The position numbers and the translations under genes are program-made. From contig OY730228.1 in the NCBI GenBank assembly GCA_963422565.1, positions 496,001 to 560,000 on the forward strand: a stretch of DNA of 64,000 nucleotides, read 5' to 3'. The notes under the pieces are model-generated. The model had not been told where the DNA came from. It searched no databases and saw only the letters and a list, made by a program, of their open reading frames with translations. Source of the DNA: G963422565 sp963422565. Its GTDB lineage: Bacteria; Pseudomonadota; Alphaproteobacteria; MPNO01. This document shows, in pieces, positions 36,122-44,827 of this stretch; positions within the stretch are counted from its first letter, which is position 1; the number at the start of each line of letters is the position of its first letter.

Positions 36122-38230
36122 TCAGAACAGGTTGAACCAGATGCTCGAGCGAAGCGCAGGAAAAATGTCCCCGACCACGGTTTGGGGCCAGGGAATGACC
36201 AATATCCTGTGGAACAGCAGGTAGCAGAATATCCATAGCGGTATCGAGATCGACAACGTCGTCAGCCAGGATTCCTTGCCCTCGAAGCGAATGAAACCCA
36301 CGAGAAACACCAGCATCGCCGGCAATAGGCCGATGAGCGCGGCCACCCCGAAGAAAAACAGCAGCCAGCCGAAATAGACCGCCGCCCGGGTGAAGATGGT
36401 CGGGACGTCGAGGTCACCGTAATCGGCCTGAATGTCGAAATGAACGTCATCCCGGCTGGTCCGGAAGACATCTCCGGCCGAGGCCTCTCCTGCCTCCTCG
36501 ACGCTTTGCCGGCCGGCGTCCGCGACGGCGGCAGGGCGGACGAACATCGCCGAAAGGATGAGCCAGGAGGCGAACAGGACCCCGGCCCAGCCCACCACTT
36601 GCGGAATCAGCTTAGCGCCGAACTCCCACTCCCAGGAGACGATCAGGCAGGTAACGAAGAAGACGAGAACGAGAAAGGCGAAACCCATGTCGGGGTTCAG
36701 GCTCTCGCGTCGGAAGCCGATTGCCGAGGCGCGGCGGCCCGGCCCCGAGCCCGCCAGGTAACCGCGAACTATCGGATTGAGAATCCCGTAGAGCGTGATC
36801 GCGAACATCACCATGACGACCGGAAAGAGCAGCCAATCGGCCCCGTAGCGTTCTACCGAGATGAACATGTAGCGCTCGACCAAGGCGCCGAGAACGAACC
36901 CCAGGATCAACGGCGGCCGCGGCCATTTGAGCCGTTTCAGAACCCAACCGAGAAAGCCGAAGATCAGGAGCGCGTAGATGTCCCCCCATTGGCGCGATCC
37001 CTGGAAGGCCCCGATGAACACGACGGCGAGAACAACCGGCGCCAAAATACCGATGCGGACGAGCGCGATCCGCGCCAGCTGTTCGGCGAACAGAAAGCAT
37101 ATCCCGGCGCCGATGATGTTGGCGATCGCGACCGACCACACGAGGGTATAGGTGACGTCGAGATGCTTGGTCAGCATCTCCGGGCCGGGTATCAGCCCGT
37201 GGATCAGGAAGGCGCCGAGGAGCAGCGCCATCGAGGCCGATCCGGGCACGCCGAAGGCGATCGTCGGGACCAGCGCGCCGCCCTCCTTGGCGTTGTTCGA
37301 GCTCTCCGAGGCGATCACCCCCCTCACGTCGCCCTTGCCGAACGAGGTCGCCGCATCCTTCTCGGTTCGTACCGCATGACCGTAGGCGATCCAGTCGATG
37401 ATCGAGGCGCCGATCCCCGGAACGGCGCCGAGGCTCGAGCCGATGGTTGCGCAGCGCAGCAGGAGAAACTTGTTGCGCCAGACATCGCGCACGCCCTGAA
37501 GCTGGCTTCTTCGCGACCCGCTGTCGGCATCGCCGGCGATGCTCCGGCGCGCGATGACCATGTCGGCGAGTTCGGGAATCGCGAACAGTCCGAGCGCCAG
37601 CGGCACCACCGGAAGCCCGTCCCACAAATAGAGCGAATCGAAGGTCCAGCGAAGCGTTCCCGTTTGCGGATCGTCGCCGGCGGTCGCCACCATGAGCCCG
37701 ATACACGCGGCAGCGAGACCCTTGAGCGGGGTCCCCCCGCTGAGCACGGCGGCCAGGGAAAGACCGAACACGCAGAACGACAACAGCTCGGGGGAGCCGA
37801 TATGCAGCATGACCGGGCGCAGAATGGGAACCGAGACCGCGAGCAACAAGGCGCCGTAGAGCCCGCCGATCACCGAGGCGGAGAACGCGGCGCCGAACGC
37901 CCGACCGGCCTCGCCTTTCCGGGCCATCGGGTAGCCGTCGAGAATCGTGGCCGCCGAGCCGACCGTGCCCGGAACGCCGAACAACACCGCCGGAATGGTG
38001 TCCGACGTCACCACCACGGCCTGCAACCCCATCAGGAAGGCGAGCGCCGTGTAGGGGTCCATGTTGAATGTGAAGGGCAGCAGCAGCGACAGACCCACCA
38101 GCCCGCCGAGACCGGGGATCACCCCGAGGACAAGCCCGATGATCACGCCCAGCGCAAGAAAACCCAACCGCTCTGAATCGGCCATGATCGTAGCGGCCTT
38201 GAGGGCCATTCCGAGCATGTCGGCTTCCAT
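36122..38230 (-). CDS. Tripartite tricarboxylate transporter permease, TctA-TctB fusion
   Basis: A 702-residue inner-membrane protein. Residues 1-500 are a TctA large permease: GVIIGLVLGVIPGLGGLVGL near the start, TIPAVLFGVPGTVGSAATIL and its partial repeat PTIAFGVPGSASMALLLGA, with 10-12 membrane segments. After a short arginine-rich linker the last 180 residues resemble the small TctB subunit: four hydrophobic segments, including FAFLVLVFFVTCLIV and LLFFFGVAALIGLLPAML. TctA and TctB are normally separate genes. The binding protein is convergent at 35010. It is 118 bp downstream of the amidohydrolase in the same direction. The ligand is probably a carboxylate. Confidence 0.88.
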   Translation of the reverse strand: MEADMLGMALKAATIMADSERLGFLALGVIIGLVLGVIPGLGGLVGLSLLLPFTFNMDPYTALAFLMGLQAVVVTSDTIPAVLFGVPGTVGSAATILDGYPMARKGEAGRAFGAAFSASVIGGLYGALLLAVSVPILRPVMLHIGSPELLSFCVFGLSLAAVLSGGTPLKGLAAACIGLMVATAGDDPQTGTLRWTFDSLYLWDGLPVVPLALGLFAIPELADMVIARRSIAGDADSGSRRSQLQGVRDVWRNKFLLLRCATIGSSLGAVPGIGASIIDWIAYGHAVRTEKDAATSFGKGDVRGVIASESSNNAKEGGALVPTIAFGVPGSASMALLLGAFLIHGLIPGPEMLTKHLDVTYTLVWSVAIANIIGAGICFLFAEQLARIALVRIGILAPVVLAVVFIGAFQGSRQWGDIYALLIFGFLGWVLKRLKWPRPPLILGFVLGALVERYMFISVERYGADWLLFPVVMVMFAITLYGILNPIVRGYLAGSGPGRRASAIGFRRESLNPDMGFAFLVLVFFVTCLIVSWEWEFGAKLIPQVVGWAGVLFASWLILSAMFVRPAAVADAGRQSVEEAGEASAGDVFRTSRDDVHFDIQADYGDLDVPTIFTRAAVYFGWLLFFFGVAALIGLLPAMLVFLVGFIRFEGKESWLTTLSISIPLWIFCYLLFHRILVIPWPQTVVGDIFPALRSSIWFNLF

Positions 38231-38347
38231 GACGGCTCCTTAGACGGCCTGCGACGGGTCAGCGGCCAGTGACAATAAGCGCCGGGCGTCTGTCAACCCG
38301 ATCCGTGCGGCCGTCGCGATGCGCTTCCGCAGCGCTGGTCGGGCCGG

Positions 38348-39583
38348 CTACTCGGCGGCCTGCGCCTGCGGGAATCGGTCCGAGACGTCCAGCCTGAACA
38401 CCTTCTGGGCGTTGAGTCCCAAGATCTTGCGCTTCGCCGTTTCCGACAGGAAGGGAAGATCCCAGATGACGCCCGGCAGATCCATGTCCCAATGCGGATA
38501 GTCGGTCGCGAACAGCAGCGTGTTCTCCGCATCCATCGCCCGGAAGGTCGCCTCCAGCAACCAGTCCTCGTTCGGGCGCTCCATGGGCTGGGTCGTGAAA
38601 TACATCTCCTTCAGGTACTCGCTGGGCAGCCGCTTGAGCGACGGGCACTCCGAGCTGCGCATCCGATATTCGTTATCGAGGCGCATCATCAGCCACGGAA
38701 CCCAGGCGATTCCGGATTCAATCCAGATCGTCTTGAGGCCGGGGAAGCGTTCGGGCAGGCCGTTGACGATCCAGTTGGTGCAGTGCACCACGTTGTACCA
38801 GGTGAAACCGAGCGCGTGCACGGCGATGAACCGGTTCGAGGTCCGGAACATCGGGTCGTCCCAGTTGAACCCGCTATGGAAACCGAGCGGCAGCCCGCGC
38901 TCTTCGACGGCGCGATAGATCTTCATATAGTCGTTGTCATGGACCGGTTTGTGGCGGACCGAGGTCACCATGAATCCGATCACGCCCGGCTTGTCGGCGA
39001 AGTCCTCGACCATCCTGTAGGCGGCGTTGTGGTCGTTGAACGGGAGATACAGCATCGACTTGATGCGCGACGACCCCGGCAGGACCCGTTCGACCAGCCA
39101 GCGGTTGTAGGCGCGCGCGAGCTGGGTCTCGACCTCGGGCTGCGGGTGCATCGCCAAACCCAGCATCGGGGTCGGGAACATGCAGGTATAGTCCACCCCC
39201 ATCGCATCCATCCATCGATGGCCGAGATGGACGTCCCGATGGACGCCGTCGGCAGGAGTCCGCTCCATCCGCCGCAACGGGTAGCGCGTAACCCGGCCGC
39301 CGACATCCTGGTAGCCGACTCGACCGAGGGCGAACATCCCGCCGCCGCGCTGCCCGACCTGGCTCGACGAGTGGGCGAGCTGGCGCAGCACCGGATCCTC
39401 CATGTATTCCAGTATCTCGGCCATCGACTCGGTTTCGTAATGGTGAGAATCGGCATCCACGATCAACACGTCCTGGAGGCCGCGCCGGTCGCGCTGGCGA
39501 GCGGCGTTTACCAGAACCTTCTCGGTGTCGAACGAATCGACGCTCATCCTGAAATAGCGCTCGTTACCCGTCGGCAGATCCAT
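38348..39583 (-). CDS. Amidohydrolase family 2 protein (411 aa)
   Basis: A metal-dependent hydrolase of the amidohydrolase-2 superfamily with an N-terminal extension of about 35 residues before VLIVDADSHHYETESM, where DADSHH replaces the usual HxH metal motif. Other landmarks are GLPLGFHSGFNWDDPMF, PERFPGLKTIWIESGIAWVP and FATDYPHWDMDLPGV, the family's late histidine/aspartate sites. A GAGGGG site precedes ATG 39583. It lies 43 bp after the TRAP large permease and is read with it, so it probably acts on what that TRAP system imports. It differs from the amidohydrolase at 1530 in length and sequence. Confidence 0.87.
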   Translation of the reverse strand: MDLPTGNERYFRMSVDSFDTEKVLVNAARQRDRRGLQDVLIVDADSHHYETESMAEILEYMEDPVLRQLAHSSSQVGQRGGGMFALGRVGYQDVGGRVTRYPLRRMERTPADGVHRDVHLGHRWMDAMGVDYTCMFPTPMLGLAMHPQPEVETQLARAYNRWLVERVLPGSSRIKSMLYLPFNDHNAAYRMVEDFADKPGVIGFMVTSVRHKPVHDNDYMKIYRAVEERGLPLGFHSGFNWDDPMFRTSNRFIAVHALGFTWYNVVHCTNWIVNGLPERFPGLKTIWIESGIAWVPWLMMRLDNEYRMRSSECPSLKRLPSEYLKEMYFTTQPMERPNEDWLLEATFRAMDAENTLLFATDYPHWDMDLPGVIWDLPFLSETAKRKILGLNAQKVFRLDVSDRFPQAQAAE

Positions 39584-39625
39584 CTTCCATCCCCTCGTCG
39601 GTCCGCCCAGCGCGCGCGCGGCCGA

Positions 39626-40936
39626 TCAAAGCAGCCCCGGCAGCCAGGTCGCAAGCGGCGGGAACCCCGCGATCAGCACCATGCCCACCAGGAATATGAC
39701 GACGAAAGGCCAGGTCGCGCCGAATATGTCCTTGAGAGGCACATCGGGCGCCGATCCCTTGAACGCGAACATGGTGTAGCCGAACGGCGGCGTTATCCCG
39801 CCGACGGTGACGTTCAGCAGCATGATCAGCCAGAACCAGATCGGATCGAAGCCGAGCGTCGTCAGAAGCGGCTGATAGATCGGAATCACCACCAGCATCA
39901 ACGCGATCTGGTCGATGAACATGCACAGGAGGAACGGGATCAGCATCATCACGAACAGCATGACATAGGGTTCGAAATCGAGCGTCGTGATGAGGTGGGT
40001 CAACTCCCGCGTCGATCCGGTGAAGGCCAGAAGCTGGCTGAACATCTTCGAACTCGCCATGATCACCAGGATCATGGAGGTGATGAAGGCGGCAGAGCCG
40101 ACCGCTTCGGTAACCATCGACCAGCTCAGGCGGCGGTAATAGGCCGCCGTCAGCAGCGCCCCCAGGACGCCGGTCGCCGCCGACTCGGACGGAGTCGCGA
40201 TGCCGAGCAGAATGAACCCCATCACGCAGAAGATGATCACCGCGAACGGCAGGACCCGCAGCACCGCCGTCACCATCTCCCAGGCGCTCACGTCGGGCGC
40301 GCTGTCCGCATCGCCGCGGGGCGCCAGCGCCGGGTTCGTCCGGACCCGCCCGAAGATGTAGACCAGAAACATCCCCGACAGCAGCAGACCGGGGAGGATA
40401 CCGGCGATCAATAGCCCCGCGATCGAGACGTCGGCGAGCGTGCCGATGATGATCACCAGCACGCTCGGCGGAATGATCGGCGCCAGGCTGGCCCCGGCGA
40501 GAATCGCCCCGGTGGACAAGCGGGAATCGTAGCCGCGTCCGATCATCCCCGGATAGAGCGTCCGCGCCATCATCGCGGCCACGCCCATCGCGGCCCCCGA
40601 CAACGCCCCGAAAATCGTCGACAGAACGATGCAGAGCACATATTGCCGGCCGCGCACCCGGCCGACGAGCTTGTCGACGCTGTCGAACAGGATGTCGATC
40701 GAGCCCGACCGGAACAGAAGCTCTCCCATCAGAATGAACAACGGCACCGCGGACATGGCAGCGACGTTGGTGGTCTCGAAGATCGAGTTGGCGACCATCC
40801 CGAAGCCGGGCTGGCCGAGCACGATCATGACGCCGGCGAGATTGATGATCAGGAACGCGATAAAGATCGGCGCCCCGGTCAGGAACGCCGCCAGAAGCAG
40901 CGTGAGCCCGCCGGAGAGAACCACCCACCATTCCAC
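39626..40936 (-). CDS. dctM: TRAP transporter large permease (DctM)
   Basis: A 436-residue inner-membrane carrier with about 12-13 hydrophobic segments. It uses an ion gradient to take up the ligand delivered by DctP. Typical DctM strings are SAVPLFILMGELLFRSGSID, TIFGALSGAAMGVAAMMART, STGAILAGASLAPIIPPSV and VTVGGITPPFGYTMFAFKG. It lies between dctQ (41000) and the amidohydrolase, in the order dctP-dctQ-dctM on the minus strand. The length is normal. The ligand class is not evident. Confidence 0.93.
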   Translation of the reverse strand: MEWWVVLSGGLTLLLAAFLTGAPIFIAFLIINLAGVMIVLGQPGFGMVANSIFETTNVAAMSAVPLFILMGELLFRSGSIDILFDSVDKLVGRVRGRQYVLCIVLSTIFGALSGAAMGVAAMMARTLYPGMIGRGYDSRLSTGAILAGASLAPIIPPSVLVIIIGTLADVSIAGLLIAGILPGLLLSGMFLVYIFGRVRTNPALAPRGDADSAPDVSAWEMVTAVLRVLPFAVIIFCVMGFILLGIATPSESAATGVLGALLTAAYYRRLSWSMVTEAVGSAAFITSMILVIMASSKMFSQLLAFTGSTRELTHLITTLDFEPYVMLFVMMLIPFLLCMFIDQIALMLVVIPIYQPLLTTLGFDPIWFWLIMLLNVTVGGITPPFGYTMFAFKGSAPDVPLKDIFGATWPFVVIFLVGMVLIAGFPPLATWLPGLL

Positions 40937-40999
40937 GGCTAAGGCTCCCCATCCCAGACCGCATCGCGCGGTCCGCCGGAGACGCGACGGCCGGTCGGG

Positions 41000-41521
41000 T
41001 CAGCCATGGCCGCCCGCCACCGCCCCGCCCCGTTCGAACGCGCGCGGGGCGAGCATTCTCAGAAAATAGATCGCCGAGCTCGCGAAGCCGTAAGTGATCC
41101 AGGCCGAGATATAGATCTTGGGAATCGGCCTGACCTTCATCAAATGGACATCCTTGACCACCTGGCGGATGTTCTCGTCGAGGCTGATCCAGGTCGCCGC
41201 GATACAGGCGAGGCCGGCGACCAGATAGATCAGCCAATAGGCGACGCGCGACCGCTCGACGCGAATCGTGTCGAGAATCACGGTCACCGCGACATGCCCC
41301 TTCTCCCTGGTGACATGGGGCATCATCAGGAAACAACCGATACAGAGCGAATACTGGACCGCTTCCGACGACCACCAGGTCGGTGCGCCGAAGAAGTAGC
41401 GGGCGAAGACCTCGTAGCAATATGCGAAGACGATGATGCCGAGGCAGACCTTTGAAAGATGAAAGCCCAGACGCGTGACGCCGTCGTGGAAACGGGCCAG
41501 CGCGCGCAGCGAGTCACCCAT
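41000..41521 (-). CDS. dctQ: TRAP transporter small permease (DctQ)
   Basis: A 173-residue four-helix membrane subunit. Its segments include VCLGIIVFAYCYEVFARYFF, the PTWWSSEAVQYSLCIGCFLM motif region, VAYWLIYLVAGLACIAA and ITYGFASSAIYFL. The pattern EVFARYFFG...W..E is diagnostic for DctQ. It lies 63 bp before dctM and 49 bp after dctP on the minus strand, making a complete DctPQM set. Confidence 0.88.
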   Translation of the reverse strand: MGDSLRALARFHDGVTRLGFHLSKVCLGIIVFAYCYEVFARYFFGAPTWWSSEAVQYSLCIGCFLMMPHVTREKGHVAVTVILDTIRVERSRVAYWLIYLVAGLACIAATWISLDENIRQVVKDVHLMKVRPIPKIYISAWITYGFASSAIYFLRMLAPRAFERGGAVAGGHG

Positions 41522-41570
41522 GGATCCCGCCTCGGCCCATCGTCGCGGCGACGGCCTACGCTGCCCGACG

Positions 41571-42551
41571 TCAATCGGTCAGGTCGGCCTTCTTGGCGAG
41601 CGCGTACAGGTCGTCGGCGCCGTCCCCGCAGCATTTGCGGGCGAGATCCCAGAGGCTCTTGCTCCAGGCCACCCTGACCAGCGCCGCCTTGTCGGCGGGG
41701 AGCTGCAAGGTCTTGACGCCGAGCTTGTCGAGCGCCGCGGTCTCCTCGGCGAGGATCCCGTCGCCGACGCCCGGCATCTCGGTCTCCGTTTCCCGCCCGG
41801 CAGCCAACAGGACGCTCTTCTCCTTGTCGGAGAGCTTGTTCCAGGAATCGAGATTGATGAGAACCGGCTCGTTGGAGCTGCCGAAGGTCGGCCGAACACG
41901 GAACTTGGCCACCTCGTAATGCTTCATCGACAACATCCCGGCGGCCGGCCAACAGGCGCCGTCGACGACGCCCTTCTCGAGTGCGGTATAGATCTGCGCC
42001 GGCGGCAGCACGACCGGAGAGCCCCCGAGCGCGCGGATCACGCCGTGATAGCTCGACGTTCCCCTGATCTTCCGGCCTTCGACATCGCCCGCTGGGCTCA
42101 GCGGCTCCTTGAGAAACATGTGGTAGCCGGAATTGCTCTGCGCCGGGAGAGAGACCAGCTTCAGATTGTTGTGCTTCTGGTAGTATTTGTCGACAAAGTC
42201 CCAGACGCCGGACTCGCGGCGTTCGGCCGGGTCGATCGCCATCGCATCGACGACCAGGGCGATTCCCTTGGAGCCGGCATGGTAGACTCCGTGGGTATAC
42301 AGCATGTCGAACACGCCCGACGACACGGGCTGAAGCTGTTCGAACGGCGGCACCACCTCCGGGCCGGACACGCTGATCTTGACCGTATCGCCGCCGACCT
42401 CCTTCACGTTGTCCAGATATTGCTGGAGCACCGCATAGGTCGGCCAGTTGTTCTTGTTCCAGCTCGTCAGCAGCTTGAGGTCGGCCGCCTGGGCCGCGGT
42501 CGCCGCCACCGCAGCGAGACCGGCAAGTAAGACAGTCCAACGTCCGTGCAT
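41571..42551 (-). CDS. dctP: TRAP transporter periplasmic binding protein (DctP)
   Basis: A 326-residue periplasmic binding protein. The signal peptide (LLAGLAAVAATAAQA) is cleaved before ADLKLLTSWNKNNW. Typical DctP marks are VSGPEVVPPFEQLQPVSSG, VEGRKIRGTSSYHGVIRALG (the arginine that usually salt-bridges a carboxylate), VVLPPAQIYTALEKGVVDGA and GSSNEPVLINLDSW. GGGAGAGG precedes the start. It is the first gene of the dctP-dctQ-dctM-amidohydrolase operon. The conserved arginine favours a carboxylate ligand, but its identity is unknown. Confidence 0.92.
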   Translation of the reverse strand: MHGRWTVLLAGLAAVAATAAQAADLKLLTSWNKNNWPTYAVLQQYLDNVKEVGGDTVKISVSGPEVVPPFEQLQPVSSGVFDMLYTHGVYHAGSKGIALVVDAMAIDPAERRESGVWDFVDKYYQKHNNLKLVSLPAQSNSGYHMFLKEPLSPAGDVEGRKIRGTSSYHGVIRALGGSPVVLPPAQIYTALEKGVVDGACWPAAGMLSMKHYEVAKFRVRPTFGSSNEPVLINLDSWNKLSDKEKSVLLAAGRETETEMPGVGDGILAEETAALDKLGVKTLQLPADKAALVRVAWSKSLWDLARKCCGDGADDLYALAKKADLTD

Positions 42552-42696
42552 GGGATTCCTCTCCCTTCTGGTAGCCTCTCGCCGCGGATTCCGTAGGCGC
42601 TCCCGCGGATGTCGAGATTAAATCAGGGTGGCCAGCCGGGGACAAGCCGCCGCCCCTCGGAGGTGGCCGGTCGGCGCGCGCGGGCAGGAGCGCGGG

Positions 42697-43962
42697 TCAG
42701 GCCGCCGAGGCGGCGGCGCGCAGGCGCGGGGTCGGGCGATCGTCCATGAACATCTGCGCGATGCCGGCGGCGATGCCGATAACGACGCCGATCTGCCAGG
42801 CGAGATCGTAGGACCCCATCGCGTCGAAGATCAGACCCGCGCCCCAGGCGCCGACGAACGAGCCGACCTGGTGGCTGAAGAAGGCGATCCCCGACAGGGT
42901 GGCGACGAAGCCCAGACCGAACATCTGGACGACCAGCCCGTTGACCAGCGGCGCGACGCCGAGCCAGAGCAGCCCGATCACCGCGGCGAAGATCAAGGTC
43001 GATGCCGGCGTCGCTGGAAGCAGAAAATAGACCACGATCGTCAGCGAGCGCAGGATATAGACGGTCCCCAGGATCATGTGCTTCGGCAACCGGTCGCCGA
43101 GCCATCCCAGGACATAGCAGCCGAGGGCGTTGAACCCGCCGATCACGGCGAGCGCCCAGGCGCCGAGCTCCGGCGGCTGGCCGCAGACGGCGAGATAGAC
43201 CGGCAGATGCGTCGCGACGAAGATGAGCTGCAGACCGCAGACGAAAAACGCGACCGCCATGACGACATAGCCGCGATGCGCCGCTGCCTCGCGCAGAATC
43301 GCCCGGAAGGACCGCCCGGCGCCCCTCGCGCCGAAGGAACCGCCGCCCTCGGCATTCGCCCGGTCGCCGGCACCGGTATGGAACGCCGCAGGCAGCATGA
43401 TCACGCACAGCCCGATGAACCCGACGATCGCGACCTGCCACCCGGCGGTCGCGATCAGCCCGTCGGCGAGGGGCGAGGCGACGAAGGTGCCGATCGAGCC
43501 GGCCGCGGACACGCTGCCCAGCACCATCGAACGGCGAACCGGCGAGACCGCGCGCGCCGCCGCCGCGAGGCCGAGATTGAGCGCCGTGCAGGACAGAGCA
43601 ACGCCTATGCAGACGCCGAGCCCGAGGATCAGCCCCGCCGGGCCGGTCGCGAACAGCGTCACCCCCAACCCCGCCGCGTAGAGCAGCGTGCCGAGCACCG
43701 CCACGTTCCGACACCCGAAACGGTCGGCGATACCGCCGATCACCGGCTGGCTGATCCCCCAGATCAGGTTCTGGACGGCGATCGCCAGCGTGAAATCGGC
43801 GACGGTGATGCCGATGTCCCGGGTCACCGGGGCGACGAACAGACCGAAGCTCTGACGCATCCCCATGCTCATGGTCAGCATGACGCTGGCGCCGGCGAGG
43901 ACGGCCATGGTCTGGGCGCGGGTGTAGCCGGCGCTATTCACGGGAGGCCTCCGCGGCGCCAA
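42697..43962 (-). CDS. MFS transporter
   Basis: A 421-residue major facilitator with 12 predicted helices. The first loop motif is QPVIGGIADRFGCRNVAVLG (motif A form), preceded by MRQSFGLFVAPVTRDIGITV. That beginning is common in monocarboxylate/oxalate-type or aromatic-acid-type permeases of alphaproteobacteria. The second half has GGFNALGCYVLGWLGDRLPK. Its start overlaps the XRE-regulator stop by 29 bp, making it the last gene of a five-gene operon starting at 48302. It probably moves the substrate or product of the hydroxylase in that operon. The direction of transport is unknown. Confidence 0.88.
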   Translation of the reverse strand: MAPRRPPVNSAGYTRAQTMAVLAGASVMLTMSMGMRQSFGLFVAPVTRDIGITVADFTLAIAVQNLIWGISQPVIGGIADRFGCRNVAVLGTLLYAAGLGVTLFATGPAGLILGLGVCIGVALSCTALNLGLAAAARAVSPVRRSMVLGSVSAAGSIGTFVASPLADGLIATAGWQVAIVGFIGLCVIMLPAAFHTGAGDRANAEGGGSFGARGAGRSFRAILREAAAHRGYVVMAVAFFVCGLQLIFVATHLPVYLAVCGQPPELGAWALAVIGGFNALGCYVLGWLGDRLPKHMILGTVYILRSLTIVVYFLLPATPASTLIFAAVIGLLWLGVAPLVNGLVVQMFGLGFVATLSGIAFFSHQVGSFVGAWGAGLIFDAMGSYDLAWQIGVVIGIAAGIAQMFMDDRPTPRLRAAASAA

Positions 43963-44827
43963 TCAGGGCGCGCATGGCCGCCGACGCCGCCGGCCCCTTG
44001 CGGGCACGGCGCCACAGGTCCTCGACGGTCCTGTCGTGCAGCGCCAGCGCTTCGCTCGCGGAGGTGATCATCGCGACCCCGGCATGGACGTTCGGCTGCT
44101 CGCCCAGCCGGAACGGACTCAGCGCCAGCAGCCGCCGCTCCGGCTGGCGAAAGATCTGGAAGCTGGTCGGCGGCAGGGTATTGGGCACCAAGCCGATCTG
44201 TATTCCGATCGGCTGGTCGTCCATCAGCGAGAGCAGATGCAGGGCCTCGTTCCTGGCGCGCCGGAGGCGCTCTTCGATCGCGGTCTTCGGAAGGTCGATT
44301 CGCCCGACCAGACCGTTGCGCAGGAAGCGGCCCATCTCCACCTCGGAGATCAGGTTGACGATCGCCGGGCGGCGTGCGCGGTAGGCGGCCCTGCGGGCGC
44401 GAAGGATATCCATCAGCTCGTCGAGCTGCGCCAGCGCACCGGCACGATCCTCGGCCTCGTCGGGAACGCTTTCGGCGAGCACCTCGCGCAAGCCGTCAAG
44501 GAACGCGTTCGACGCGAGCAGGAACGAGATCGGCCCGGCGAGAACGACGATCCGCTCGGCGGTCTCCTCGATCTGGCGCAGGCGCTCGAAATAGCTTACC
44601 GCCGAGCCGATATACTCGACGCCGACGCCGAGCAGCGTCGGGACCGAGACTTCGAGCAGGTCGGCGAGCTTTTCCAGCGCCTCGATCTTCGCCACCTCGC
44701 CCTTCTCGAAACGGTAGAGCGCGGTGCGCGAGATGCCGATCCGCCGGGCGACCTCGTCCGCGCTCAAGCCGGAGCCGCGCCGGAACGCGCGCAGCCGGTC
44801 GCCGATCTCGGCGAAGCGGATCGTCAC
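43934..44827 (-). CDS. XRE-family transcriptional regulator
   Basis: A 297-residue regulator. The N-terminal helix-turn-helix is DRLRAFRRGSGLSADEVARR, then GISRTALYRFEKGEV. A long C-terminal region of about 220 residues follows (FERLRQIEETAERIVVLAG, PTSFQIFRQPERRLLALSPF), probably for ligand binding. This resembles the XRE regulators that accompany aromatic-compound gene sets in alphaproteobacteria. The GTG start at 44827 overlaps the TGA of the hydroxylase gene (GTGA), and its end overlaps the MFS gene, so it is made within the operon it may control. Operator sites could not be identified. Confidence 0.85.
   Translation of the reverse strand: MTIRFAEIGDRLRAFRRGSGLSADEVARRIGISRTALYRFEKGEVAKIEALEKLADLLEVSVPTLLGVGVEYIGSAVSYFERLRQIEETAERIVVLAGPISFLLASNAFLDGLREVLAESVPDEAEDRAGALAQLDELMDILRARRAAYRARRPAIVNLISEVEMGRFLRNGLVGRIDLPKTAIEERLRRARNEALHLLSLMDDQPIGIQIGLVPNTLPPTSFQIFRQPERRLLALSPFRLGEQPNVHAGVAMITSASEALALHDRTVEDLWRRARKGPAASAAMRALIGAAEASRE

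Noticed and set aside
36440..38176. A 578-codon plus-strand frame rich in charged residues
   Set aside because: It is antisense to the TctA-TctB gene, whose membrane segments explain the charged complement.
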